A stretch of 64,000 nucleotides of DNA, taken from assembly GCA_016792805.1 (NCBI GenBank), contig JAEUHX010000073.1, positions 1-64,000 of the forward strand, given 5' to 3'. A program made the translations under genes and the position numbers. Source of the DNA: Planctomycetota bacterium. GTDB taxonomy: Bacteria > Planctomycetota > UBA1135 > JACQFD01. Below are positions 35,927-44,772 of this stretch, in pieces (positions within the stretch are counted from its first letter, which is position 1; each line of letters starts with the position of its first letter). Under the pieces are notes generated by a model. That model saw only the letters and a program-made list of their open reading frames with translations, did not search any database and had not been told where the DNA came from.

Positions 35927-37417
35927 ATGAAGATCCTAGCCGAAGCCCACGCATCCGCCTCCGATCCGCTCCTTGCCGTTCTCTGCTTCGAAGGGGAGAA
36001 GCCACAGCTGCCGAGCGGCGTGTCCGTTCCCGCTCGCGCACTGGAGGACTTCCGCGGCCGATTCCGGCAGGTGCTCCTCTGCTATCCCGAGGGGCGGACC
36101 AAGGTGGAGCGCGTCGTGCTCGTCGGCCTCGGCAAACGCGAAAAAGTAACAGCCGAGGAAGCGCGCCGAGTATCGGCGCTTGCTCTTTCTGTTGCAAAGG
36201 ACCGCGGTGCCCGGCGGTTCGGAATTGTGGTGCCGCCGCGGCTCCTTGAGGAGCTCGAGGCGGAAGTCGCGGGGCGCGCGCTCGCCGAGGGTATCGGCCT
36301 CGGAGCTTACAAATTTGATAAGCACAAGGGATCGCTGAACGGCGGCGCCGGCAACGGCAACGGTTCGACGCTCCCGGAGCGCGCGACGCTCTACGCGCGC
36401 GGCGCGGAGTTCGAGCGCGGCGTGGAGCATGGCGTGCGCAACGCGGACGCCGCCAATTTCGCGCGCGAGCTCGGCGACACGCCTGGGAATTACGCGACGC
36501 CGACGGCGCTCGCCGCCGCCGCGAAGAAGCTCGCTGGCGGCCGCATCTCGGTGCGCGTCCTCGAGGAGAAGGACATGGCGAAGCACGGCATGGGGGCGCT
36601 GCTCGGCGTCGCCCAAGGCTCGGCGGAAGACGCCAAGCTCATTCTGTTGCATTACAAGCCCAAGCGCCGCGCCAAGGAGAAGATTGCGGTGGTCGGCAAG
36701 GGGCTCACGTTCGATACGGGCGGCATCTCGATCAAGCCCGCCGCGTCGATGGATGAGATGAAATATGACATGTGCGGCGGAGCGGCCGTGCTCGGACTCT
36801 TCCATGCGCTGCGCGAGATGGATCTGCCGCTCGAGGTGATCGGTCTCGTTCCGTCGACGGAGAACATGCCCGGCGGAAAAGCTTACAAACCGGGCGATGT
36901 GCTCAAAGCGTGCAACGGCACGACGATCGAAGTCCTCAATACCGACGCGGAGGGGCGCCTCATTTTGTGTGATGCGATCGCCTACGCCGAAAAGACCTAC
37001 GAGCCCGACGTGATGGTCGACCTGGCGACGCTCACGGGCGCCGTCGTGGTGGCGCTCGGGCACGAGATGACTGGCGTCTTCGGCAACGACGACGCCACGC
37101 GCGATGCGGTCTGCGACGCCGGCAATCGCGCGGGCGAGCGCTGCTGGCCGCTCCCGCTCTGGGACGTGCACAAGGATCAGGTCAAGAGTGAGGTTGCCGA
37201 CCTCAAGAATATCAATTCTCCCAAGGATGGCGGCGGCTCCATTGCGGGCGCGGCGTTCCTCGCACACTTCGTTCGCAAGGCGAAGTGGGTGCACATGGAC
37301 ATCGCCGGCACGGCATGGGGCGGGCGCGAGCGCGATTATTTGCACGCTTCGGGCGCCTCCGGCATGGGTGTCCGCACGCTCGTGCAATTCTTGATAGACC
37401 GGGCGGAACGCCAGTAA
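35927..37417 (+). CDS. pepA: Leucyl aminopeptidase (M17, PepA)
   Basis: A 496-residue M17 aminopeptidase that removes N-terminal residues from peptides in the cytoplasm, acting as a hexamer with two metal ions. The metal and catalytic residues are all present: VGKGLTFDTGG, SIKPAASMDEMKYDM and NTDAEGRLILCDA. The N-terminal macro-like domain (about 170 residues) is divergent, as usual in this family. I chose the ATG at 35927 (MKILAEAHASASDPLL); the upstream part of the frame looks non-coding. The nfo gene begins 16 bases after the stop, so the two may share a transcript. Confidence 0.95.
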   Translation: MKILAEAHASASDPLLAVLCFEGEKPQLPSGVSVPARALEDFRGRFRQVLLCYPEGRTKVERVVLVGLGKREKVTAEEARRVSALALSVAKDRGARRFGIVVPPRLLEELEAEVAGRALAEGIGLGAYKFDKHKGSLNGGAGNGNGSTLPERATLYARGAEFERGVEHGVRNADAANFARELGDTPGNYATPTALAAAAKKLAGGRISVRVLEEKDMAKHGMGALLGVAQGSAEDAKLILLHYKPKRRAKEKIAVVGKGLTFDTGGISIKPAASMDEMKYDMCGGAAVLGLFHALREMDLPLEVIGLVPSTENMPGGKAYKPGDVLKACNGTTIEVLNTDAEGRLILCDAIAYAEKTYEPDVMVDLATLTGAVVVALGHEMTGVFGNDDATRDAVCDAGNRAGERCWPLPLWDVHKDQVKSEVADLKNINSPKDGGGSIAGAAFLAHFVRKAKWVHMDIAGTAWGGRERDYLHASGASGMGVRTLVQFLIDRAERQ

Positions 37418-37433
37418 TCCGCGGAGCCGATCG

Positions 37434-38333
37434 GTGGCACGCGGAGCCTCCCGACATCCGCTTCTCGGCTCCCATGTCTCGGTGGCCGGCGGGCTGCACG
37501 AGGGTGTGAGTCGCCTTGCGGCTCTGCGGTTCGGCAACGGCCGGCGCGCGCGGGCGTTGCAGGTTTTTACAAAAAACAGCAGCCAGTGGGTCGGCAAGCC
37601 GGTGACCGCCGAGGCGGCCGCCGCGTTCCGCGCGGCGCGCGCGGAGCACGGCGTCGAATATTGTGCAGCGCACTCGAGCTACCTCATCAATCTCGCCGCC
37701 GAAGGGGAGATGGGTAAGAAGTCGCGTGCGGCATTCGTCGACGAGATCGAGCGCTGCGAGGCCTACGGCATCGAAGATTTGGTATTTCATCCCGGCGCTC
37801 ACCTCGGCACGGGCGTCACTCCTGGGCTGAAGCGCGTGGCAGCCGCCATGGATGGAGCTCTCAAGGCGACGGCGGGCTCCTCCGTGCGCCTTCTCATCGA
37901 AATGACCGCCGGCCAGGGTACTTGCCTTGGGTGGCGGCTCGAGGAGATTCGCGATCTGTTGGATCTGCTCGGCGCGCCGCGGCCGCGCGTTGCGATTTGT
38001 GTCGACACCTGCCACATGCACGCCGCTGGCTACGACCTCTCGAAAGAGGAGACCGCCGCGCAGGCGCTCGACGACCTCGACCGCACGATCGGCGCCAGCG
38101 CGATTGCACTTTTCCACATCAACGATGCGAAGAAGCCGTGCGGCTCGCGCGTCGATCGCCACGAGCACATTGGCCGCGGCACGATCGGCCTTGCCGGCTT
38201 CCGCGTCCTCGCGCGCGACGCCCGCTACCGCGCGATCCCCAAGGTGCTCGAGACGGAGAAGGGGAGCGACGAGGCGACGGGGCGCGAGTGGGATGAGATC
38301 AACCTGGACGCGCTGTCGAGCTCGGGGATGTGA
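37434..38333 (+). CDS. nfo: Endonuclease IV (AP endonuclease)
   Basis: A 299-residue TIM-barrel enzyme that cleaves DNA 5' to abasic sites. The family signatures are SHVSVAGGL at the start, QVFTKNSSQW, HSSYLINLA, FHPGAHLG, LLIEMTAGQG, CVDTCHMHAAG, FHINDAKKPCGSRVDRHEHI and PKVLETEKGSD. The metal ligands (His, Glu, Asp, His) fall in these motifs. The start is GTG at 37434. It lies 16 bases after pepA on the same strand. The MrfA/MrfB pair for crosslink-type damage lies 2 kb further on, but unrelated lipoprotein genes separate them. Confidence 0.95.
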   Translation: MARGASRHPLLGSHVSVAGGLHEGVSRLAALRFGNGRRARALQVFTKNSSQWVGKPVTAEAAAAFRAARAEHGVEYCAAHSSYLINLAAEGEMGKKSRAAFVDEIERCEAYGIEDLVFHPGAHLGTGVTPGLKRVAAAMDGALKATAGSSVRLLIEMTAGQGTCLGWRLEEIRDLLDLLGAPRPRVAICVDTCHMHAAGYDLSKEETAAQALDDLDRTIGASAIALFHINDAKKPCGSRVDRHEHIGRGTIGLAGFRVLARDARYRAIPKVLETEKGSDEATGREWDEINLDALSSSGM

Positions 38334-38376
38334 TCGCGGTGCGGCGCCCGCCGAGGCGAGCGCCGCGCGTGCGACG

Positions 38377-39450
38377 CTATTTTGTGGTGTCTGGCACGAA
38401 CGCCAGCGGCACCTTCTTCCAGGAGGTCGCTTTGTAACCCATGAGGTTGCTGCTCGCGACCACGAGGAACGAGCGCGCCGTGGCGATTTGTGAGGCGATC
38501 GCCTTTGCGTTCGGCGCGGGCTTGTCGAGGAGCGCGAGCGATTTATTGCACGCCGAGACCACGCGCGTCAGGTTCTTACCCGTCAATGAGAATTGTGTGT
38601 TCGGCAGCAGCTGGACGGCCTCGGCTGCGGAGTCGAGCATGCCCGAAGCCTCCTCACACAACGCGCGCGCCGACTGGCATCGCGATTCCGCGTTCGCGAG
38701 GCCGAGCGGGAGACCCGCGGCTGCCGAATCAAGCTCAGTGAGCGCCTCCTCGAGAAGCTCAAAAATCGTCGACTCCACGAGCGGGCTTGCCGGCGTCACG
38801 AGCTCGTCGAACCGAGCGAAATCGAAGTATACTTTTCCGCCCTTGTGGATGAAGTCGGCGCCGAAGCCGAGGAGCGCGGGCGCGAGCGCATCGGGAGCGA
38901 CCTGCGTCGCCGAGCTGAGCAGCGTCCAGCCGGTCTCGAGCAGCAGCGACGTGGGACGCGGCCGGCGATAATAGAGAATCGACCCACCGGTCTGGAGGAG
39001 CCGCAGCTCCACCTCCAGGGTATTGTTGAAAGTTACCACAGGTCCAACGCCCGTGGCCGTTCGCGTCTCAATCGAGAAGCCCTGCGCGCCCTCGTTCCAG
39101 CGCGCCACCAGCGCGTGATAGGCCGTCGACTCCTGCCCGAAGGTCTCTTTTGTGAAATCCGCCTGCAGCCGACCGGCGCTGGCGCTGTCCATAATTCCAT
39201 TGAGCGACGTGAGCGCGATCGTCATCCGCGCGTCGAACTCGCTGCGCACCTCGCGCCGCGCCGAAGCGAAGCCGCTGCTATACATCGCGGTCCCCGTGAA
39301 GCAGAGCCGATGGTCGGGGGCCGGCGGCGTCGGCGATTCGCCGGCGCACACAACGCCGACGAATGGGTTGTAGAGCCCTTGGGTCGTGCCCGGCTCCTTG
39401 GCCACGAAGTGCTTTGCCTTGCCGCGTACCGCGAGCGAGAGCGAGTTCAC
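38377..39450 (-). CDS. Hypothetical protein, coupled to small lipoprotein (357 aa)
   Basis: No family is recognised. The protein has no signal peptide of its own and no membrane helix. It is rich in short strands in the first half (for example GPVVTFNNTLEVELRLL, SILYYRRPRPTSLLLETGW) and helical in the second (FELLEEALTELDSAAAGL). The last 100 residues look like a helical bundle with repeated Ala, Leu and Ser. The GTG start at 39450 overlaps the TGA of the 46-residue lipoprotein frame by four bases (GTGA), which gives the start choice strong support. Alternatively a frame change could join the two into one exported protein. Confidence 0.6.
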   Translation of the reverse strand: MNSLSLAVRGKAKHFVAKEPGTTQGLYNPFVGVVCAGESPTPPAPDHRLCFTGTAMYSSGFASARREVRSEFDARMTIALTSLNGIMDSASAGRLQADFTKETFGQESTAYHALVARWNEGAQGFSIETRTATGVGPVVTFNNTLEVELRLLQTGGSILYYRRPRPTSLLLETGWTLLSSATQVAPDALAPALLGFGADFIHKGGKVYFDFARFDELVTPASPLVESTIFELLEEALTELDSAAAGLPLGLANAESRCQSARALCEEASGMLDSAAEAVQLLPNTQFSLTGKNLTRVVSACNKSLALLDKPAPNAKAIASQIATARSFLVVASSNLMGYKATSWKKVPLAFVPDTTK

Positions 39451-39587
39451 GGGGCACCCGCACCCACATCGAGGGCGATCGCCTCCGACCCCGCGGCCGC
39501 GCTCGACGCCCCGGGCTCGCGGACCAGGGGACATGCCATGAGGATTGTTGGAAGAAGCAGAGAGACGCAAAAGAAAGGACGGCGCAT
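39447..39587 (-). CDS. 46-residue putative lipoprotein
   Basis: The frame encodes a signal peptide with a lipobox (FFCVSLLLPTILMACPLV, Cys19) and only about 27 residues beyond it, ending SEAIALDVGAGAP. It is short for a functional lipoprotein. Its stop codon lies inside the GTG start of the 357-residue gene, so it could be a coupled leader or lipoprotein, or the true N-terminus of the downstream protein separated by a single frameshift. The divergent TRL-like gene starts 73 bases away. Confidence 0.5.
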   Translation of the reverse strand: MRRPFFCVSLLLPTILMACPLVREPGASSAAAGSEAIALDVGAGAP

Positions 39588-39659
39588 GGAAGGAACCTCG
39601 GAGCCGCCTCTCCCAACGAGGCCCCGTGGATTTCGCAACGCGGCGGCGATACTGCCGCC

Positions 39660-39956
39660 ATGAAGAAGCTCGCTCTGCTCCTCGCCACCTTTGCGCTCGC
39701 CGCGCCAACGCCCGGCTGCCTCTTCGCGCACACGCGCTCGCCGCTCGACACAAATCTCGATACGACGCGGCTGGGACCCAAGCGCGGGACCTCGTCGGCC
39801 CACAGCCTTTTGTGGCTTGTGGCGTGGGGCGATGCGTCCTCGGCGGCGGCCGCCAAAGATGCCGGTATCACGACGCTCAATCACATGGACAGCGAGCAGC
39901 TTTTCGTGTTTTTCGGCCTCTACACGTCTTGGACGACGATCGTCTATGGCGAGTGA
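39660..39956 (+). CDS. TRL-like lipoprotein, first copy (98 aa)
   Basis: The protein has a signal sequence ending in a lipobox (LALLLATFALAAPTPGC). A TRL domain follows, recognised from LVAWGDASSAAAAKDAGITT and LNHMDSEQLFVFFGLYTSWT, ending TIVYGE. The family is named for its association with tRNA loci; its function is unknown and members are usually membrane-anchored. I chose the ATG at 39660. The stop overlaps the start of a second, related lipoprotein by eleven bases. No tRNA was seen nearby. The gene is divergent from the lipoprotein gene at 39587. Confidence 0.7.
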   Translation: MKKLALLLATFALAAPTPGCLFAHTRSPLDTNLDTTRLGPKRGTSSAHSLLWLVAWGDASSAAAAKDAGITTLNHMDSEQLFVFFGLYTSWTTIVYGE

Positions 39957-40317
39957 ACTTCACAAAATCGCCGGAGGCATTGCCCCGCGACGGCGCGCGG
40001 CGCGATGGGCTTGCGTCGTCGCCCTGGCGGCGCTCTCCGGATGCCGTCAGCCGTTCGGGCTTCTGTATCATGACGTGCGGCTGCCTCTCACGACGGACTT
40101 CGACCGGACGCCCGCCGGAGTGCGGTCGAGCGACTCCGACGTGAAGGGAATTAAGGACCCGTTCTTCACAGGAATCGAGGTGCTGTGGGACAGCAACGCG
40201 ATTGGTGATATCGCGAAGGCGAACGGAATCGAGGATCTGTACTATGCCGATTCCCACAATTTCCGCATCCTCTTCGGCCTCTGGTCGCAGTCCTTCGTGG
40301 TGCTCCACGGCAAGTAG
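39946..40317 (+). CDS. TRL-like lipoprotein, second copy (123 aa)
   Basis: A lipoprotein signal (WACVVALAALSGC, Cys about residue 33) is followed by a TRL-like domain: DPFFTGIEVLWDSNAIGDIA, then AKANGIEDLYYADSHNFRIL and FGLWSQSFVVLHGK. Its ending FGLWSQSFVVLHGK parallels FGLYTSWTTIVYGE of the upstream gene, so the two are diverged paralogues. The eleven-base overlap suggests coupled translation and joint assembly. The cellular role is unknown. Confidence 0.7.
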   Translation: MASELHKIAGGIAPRRRAARWACVVALAALSGCRQPFGLLYHDVRLPLTTDFDRTPAGVRSSDSDVKGIKDPFFTGIEVLWDSNAIGDIAKANGIEDLYYADSHNFRILFGLWSQSFVVLHGK

Positions 40318-40454
40318 CGGGACGGCGCGATCGCAGCGGCGGGAGCGGTACGGTGCGCGCGTTGTTCAGAACTCGGGAGCAGCGTCCGCAAGTCGTGACC
40401 GATAAGGCACTTGCGTCTTCTCGACTTCTGTTCGTGGTTTGTTAGGCTGCGCCC

Positions 40455-42944
40455 GTGAATGTCGATCGCATCCTCCGGCGCCTGCAGTCCGACCCCTCCT
40501 TCGGGCCGCACCTCAAGCACGTCGAGACGATCCCGGCCGTCGCCGGGCGTTTTGAAGAATTCCCCTCGTGGACGCACCCGGCTCTGCGCCAGGCGCACGC
40601 CTCCCGCGGGATCGAGCAGCTCTATGCACATCAGCGCGAAGCGCTCGATGCCGCGCTCGGACCGAACGGGTTCGACGCGGGAGCGCGCGCCGGCGATGTG
40701 TGTGTGGTGACGCCGACGGCGTCGGGCAAGACGCTTTGTTATAATTTGCCGGTGCTGGAGGCGGCGCTGCGGACGGACGGCGCCTCCAAGGCACTGTATC
40801 TTTTCCCGACGAAGGCGCTTGCGCAGGATCAGGTGGCGGAGGTGACCGACCTGATCGGCCGGGTGACTGCGATCGAACGCGGGCTCGACCTGCGCTGCTT
40901 CACCTACGACGGCGACACGCCGCCTTCGATTCGCCGCGCTCTGCGCGAGCGGGGGAATATTGTAGTCACCAATCCGTGGATGCTCCATAGCGGGATACTT
41001 CCGAACCACGCCAAGTGGGTCGATTTGTTCCGTGGGCTGCGCTTCCTCGTGCTCGACGAAGTGCACACATTGAACGGCGTCTTCGGCTCCCACGTGGCTA
41101 ATGTGCTGCGCCGGCTGCTGCGGATCGCACGCCACTATGGAAGCGATCCGGCGATCCTTGCGTCGAGTGCCACGATTGGCAACGCGGCCGAGCATCTGGC
41201 GCGCCTTGCGGGGCGGCCCGTTCGGATCGTCGACCGCGACGGTTCGCCGCGCGGCGAGAAGCGATTTGTGGTGTACAACCCGCCGCTCCTGAACGCCGTG
41301 GCGGGCCTGCGCGCCAACGCGCTGGAGGAGGCGCGCAAGCTCGCGGCGCACGTGACGGCGCGCTCGAGCGGCGGCGCCGCGATCGACGGGGCTCCTGAGG
41401 AAGACGCAACGCGCGAGCACCAGACGATCTTTTTTGTGAAGACGCGTCCGCAGGTGGAGGTGCTGGTCAAGTATCTGAAGGACGCGGCGCTGAAGCACGG
41501 ACGCGATCCGGAGTCGATCCGCGGCTACCGCGGCGGCTACCTCGCCGACCTACGCCGCGAGATCGAGCGCGATCTCCGCGGAGGAAAAGTAAAAACGGTC
41601 GTATCCACCAATGCGCTCGAGCTCGGCGTGGATATCGGCTCTCTCGATGTGGCTGTGCTCGTCGGCTATCCGGGCACCATTGCGTCGACGTGGCAGCAGG
41701 CGGGCAGAGCGGGGCGTCGCGGGCAGCCGTCGCTCGCGATCCTGATCGCGCGATCTTGGGCGATGGATCAGTATCTTGCCGAGCAGCCGCGCTATTTGTT
41801 CACGGCGTCGCGGGAGCGGGTGACCTGCGATCCCGATAATCCGGTGATCTTGGCGAATCAGGTGAAATGTGCGGCGTTCGAGCTGCCGTTCGACCGGCGG
41901 CGCGATCTGGCGGCGGCCGGCGGCGAGGAACCGGGAGAGAATCCGCGCACGGCGTTCGGTCCGAGACGCAAAGATTTGGCCGACGTCCTCGATTATTTGG
42001 CAGAAGACGCGGCGCTGCTGCACCGAGACGGAGATGTGTATCATTGGGCCGCCGACGCGTATCCCGCCGAGGACGTTTCTCTCGAAGGCGAGGACAACGA
42101 CGATGTCACGATCGTGCGCACAGATACGAATACAGTCCTCGGGTTCCTCGCTCGGCCGGCTTCGATCGTGGAGCTGTATGAAGGCGCCATCTATGGCCAT
42201 CAGGGCGAGATCTTCCAGGTGGAGCGCTTCGATTACCCGGGGAGGCGCGCCTACATCAAACCGGTCGTGACCGATTTCTATACGGATGCACAAACCGACA
42301 CCGACGTGCGGTGGCTGCGCGAAGACGCGCGCGCGGAGCGCGGCGCGCTGCCGCAGGAGCAGGGCGGGGGCTCCCTGTTCGACGTGGTGCTCGGCGAGGT
42401 CGACGTGCGCACGGTCGCCACGCTCTTCAAGAAGATTCGCTTCTACACGCGCGAGAATGTCGGCGGCGGCGAGATCCACCTTCCGCCGGAGGAGATTCTT
42501 ACCGATGCCTTCGGCCTCGTGCTGTCGGAGTCGGCGGCCAAAGTGATTGGGCTGCAGGATGCCAATCGCGGGGGCGGGCTGCGCGGTTACGCATCGCTGC
42601 TGCGGCAGCTTGCGCCGCTTTTTGTGCGTTGCGAGCCGAGCGACCTCGGGCACAGCGTGGAGCTGCGGTCTCCCCATTTCCGTCGGCCCACGATCACACT
42701 CTTCGACCGACATCGCGATGGCGTCGGTCTCGCCGAGGCGATCTACCACGGGTTTCAGGATTTGTTGGATGCGGCGCGCACGGTGCTCGATCGGTGCGCC
42801 TGCGAGCTCGGCTGCCCGGGATGCATTGGCCCGCCCGATGAGGTGGGCTCGCGCGGAAAAGTGACAGCTCGAGCGGTGGCGGCTCTGCTGGCCGGTGATC
42901 CGAAGGCTGCGCTTTCTGTGATTGCCGGTGAGGACGCACGCTGA
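40455..42944 (+). CDS. mrfA: MrfA-type DNA helicase (YprA family)
   Basis: An 829-residue superfamily 2 helicase. Walker A is TPTASGKTLCYN (about residues 92-103), the Walker B box is LDEVHTLNG (near residue 201), motif III is SSATIGN, and the RecA2 motifs include SLDVAVLVGYPG and GRAGRRGQPSL. The C-terminal part holds the DUF1998-like region with four Cys (CACELGCPGC) for zinc. In Bacillus subtilis, MrfA with MrfB repairs mitomycin C lesions. The start is GTG at 40455. The stop overlaps the ATG of the next gene by one base, in the same arrangement as in Bacillus. Confidence 0.93.
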   Translation: MNVDRILRRLQSDPSFGPHLKHVETIPAVAGRFEEFPSWTHPALRQAHASRGIEQLYAHQREALDAALGPNGFDAGARAGDVCVVTPTASGKTLCYNLPVLEAALRTDGASKALYLFPTKALAQDQVAEVTDLIGRVTAIERGLDLRCFTYDGDTPPSIRRALRERGNIVVTNPWMLHSGILPNHAKWVDLFRGLRFLVLDEVHTLNGVFGSHVANVLRRLLRIARHYGSDPAILASSATIGNAAEHLARLAGRPVRIVDRDGSPRGEKRFVVYNPPLLNAVAGLRANALEEARKLAAHVTARSSGGAAIDGAPEEDATREHQTIFFVKTRPQVEVLVKYLKDAALKHGRDPESIRGYRGGYLADLRREIERDLRGGKVKTVVSTNALELGVDIGSLDVAVLVGYPGTIASTWQQAGRAGRRGQPSLAILIARSWAMDQYLAEQPRYLFTASRERVTCDPDNPVILANQVKCAAFELPFDRRRDLAAAGGEEPGENPRTAFGPRRKDLADVLDYLAEDAALLHRDGDVYHWAADAYPAEDVSLEGEDNDDVTIVRTDTNTVLGFLARPASIVELYEGAIYGHQGEIFQVERFDYPGRRAYIKPVVTDFYTDAQTDTDVRWLREDARAERGALPQEQGGGSLFDVVLGEVDVRTVATLFKKIRFYTRENVGGGEIHLPPEEILTDAFGLVLSESAAKVIGLQDANRGGGLRGYASLLRQLAPLFVRCEPSDLGHSVELRSPHFRRPTITLFDRHRDGVGLAEAIYHGFQDLLDAARTVLDRCACELGCPGCIGPPDEVGSRGKVTARAVAALLAGDPKAALSVIAGEDAR

Positions 42945-44239
42945 TGGGCGACCTGCGCGATCGGCTGCGGCGTGCTGCACAGATGGCGCCGCCTCCGAGT
43001 GCGGAGGCGGCTGCTCCCGCGGCTCCCGCCGCCAAGGAGCCGACCGAGCCTGGACTGCCGTCGGTGCGCGCGCGGCTGCGTCGCCGCGAGGAGCGCAGCG
43101 CCGCGCGGCCGGAGGCGTCGGCGGCTGCGGAGCCCCATCGCCTGCCGCCTGGATTTGTGAGTGCGCCGGGCCCGCTCGGGGAAACCTGGGTGCGCGAGCT
43201 GCGGGCGCCGCTCGAGGATGTTGAGGAGCTGCTGGCGGTCGACGTCGGCACGCTCGCGCTGCTGGCGCGCGATGACCGGCTCCGTCGGCTCGATTTGAGG
43301 CGCGCGGTGTTCCTCGACACGGAGACCACGTCGCTCTCCGGGGGTGCTGGAGTTTTGGTGTTTCTGGTGGGGCTCGGGCGCGTCGATGCGCAGGCGGGGG
43401 AATTCTGCCTGAGACAGCATTTCATGGTGTCGCCGACGCAGGAGCGCTCGATGCTCGCTGGCGTCGCAGCCGACCTCGCGCAGTCGGATTCGGTCGTTAC
43501 TTTTTTCGGCAAGTCGTTCGACCGCCATCGCCTCGAGGACAAGTTTACGATTCACGGTCTGACGTCGCACTTTCCGACGGAGATCCATGCCGATCTCTAT
43601 CATGTAACAAGAGCGCGATTCGGGTGGAAGCTGGCCGATTGCAGGCTGCGGACGGCCGAGGAATCGCTGCTCGGGATACGCCGCGTCGACGATCTGCCGG
43701 GATCGGAGGCGCCGAAGGCTTATTTTGACTTTCTGGCGCGCCGCCCGACGCTCCTGCCTCGCGTGGTGGAGCACAACGAGCGCGATGTATTGTCGTTGCC
43801 GAGGCTGCTGGCGCGCTTGGCGAAGGCGCTTCCGGGCTCGCGCGCGCAGGAGTGCTTGGCGGGGATGAAGGCTGCGCTCGCGACCAAGCGTTGGGAGACG
43901 GCGAAGGGTTTGGCGGAGGCAGCTCTCGGCGGCGCTCCGCCCGTTGGGCGCGAGCTCGAGATAGACGCGCTTCGCGGTCTGGCGGAATCCACAAAAAGGC
44001 TCTGCGGCGCGGAGGCGGCGCTGCCGATCTGGAGGCGGCTCGCGGAGCTTGGATGCGTCGAGTCGGCGCTCGATGTGGTGCGCCAGCTGGAGCGAACGGG
44101 CGCCCCTCGGGAGGCGCGAGCCGACGCCCTCGCGCGCGTGCGAGGATTATTAGCTTCGATGCAGGCTGGGCCGCAGCGCGATCGGTGGCTTTCCGAGTGT
44201 GAAAGCGCGGCGCGAAAGACGGGAGTCTCCGGCGCTTGA
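42944..44239 (+). CDS. mrfB: MrfB-type RNase H-like exonuclease (YprB family)
   Basis: A 431-residue protein whose central domain is DEDDh-like: FLDTETTSLSGGAGVLVFLV holds the first acidic pair, FFGKSFDRHRLEDKF the next Asp, DLYHVTRARFGWKLADC follows, and HNERDVLSLPRLL holds the His-Glu and final Asp. The N-terminal 110 residues are Ala/Pro/Arg-rich and probably disordered, and the last 130 are TPR-like helices. It partners MrfA in excision of crosslink-type damage. The gene begins at the last base of mrfA. It ends a four-gene rightward run, and the bases downstream carry no clear gene. Confidence 0.9.
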   Translation: MGDLRDRLRRAAQMAPPPSAEAAAPAAPAAKEPTEPGLPSVRARLRRREERSAARPEASAAAEPHRLPPGFVSAPGPLGETWVRELRAPLEDVEELLAVDVGTLALLARDDRLRRLDLRRAVFLDTETTSLSGGAGVLVFLVGLGRVDAQAGEFCLRQHFMVSPTQERSMLAGVAADLAQSDSVVTFFGKSFDRHRLEDKFTIHGLTSHFPTEIHADLYHVTRARFGWKLADCRLRTAEESLLGIRRVDDLPGSEAPKAYFDFLARRPTLLPRVVEHNERDVLSLPRLLARLAKALPGSRAQECLAGMKAALATKRWETAKGLAEAALGGAPPVGRELEIDALRGLAESTKRLCGAEAALPIWRRLAELGCVESALDVVRQLERTGAPREARADALARVRGLLASMQAGPQRDRWLSECESAARKTGVSGA

Positions 44240-44772
44240 GAAGGAGACTCCTGCAGGCAGGTGCGCGCGCGAAGGGGCAGAGGGTCGAACAGCGCGAGGC
44301 CAGAGCCGATTCGGTCCGGCCGTGCACTTCCATTGAGCTTCGCGGGGTCAGCTCCCAGATCTTCGAGCGCGGATGCGTCGCGGCACGGGCGCGCACATCG
44401 CGCAGGCACTCCAGCGAGTCGTGGCCCAGGCGCTCGAGAGCCGGGATGGCTCGCTCGTGGGCTCGAAGCTCTGCTGTCGCTCGGTCGCGTCGGTCTCAAG
44501 GCGATCGAGGGCTTGGATCAACCGCAGCCCTTGCGACGCCCTGGGATCATGGGTTTCGAGAACCACAGTGATCCTGAGCCCAGCAGCCCACTTCGTAGCC
44601 CTTGGCGAGCGCATCGCACATCCCGAGAAGGCATCGGTCTCGAGGATGCCGACCGACTTCCGTGAGAAGGCAACGGGTGGTCTCGCAGACGGCTCATGTT
44701 GAGATTGAGGGCCGCCTCGAACTCGTCTCCGAGGTAGACCCTGAAGCGGCCAGCGCGGCACTTTCCCCTTGA
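44240..44772 (-). pseudogene. Possible degraded coding sequence
   Basis: No intact gene was found in this 533-base gap. On the minus strand, different frames contain protein-like runs: GRFRVYLGDEFEAALNLNMS near 44690-44750 in one, FSRKSVGILETDAFSG and LRITVVLETHDPRASQGLRL in a second (about 44500-44660), and HERAIPALERLGHDSLECLR in a third (about 44390-44450). Such frame-hopping is expected of a decayed gene, though high-GC sequence can give misleading open frames. Confidence 0.3.

Noticed and set aside
35936..37597. Minus-strand frame of 553 codons opposite pepA
   Set aside because: It is the mirror of the leucyl aminopeptidase gene, with no family motif of its own.
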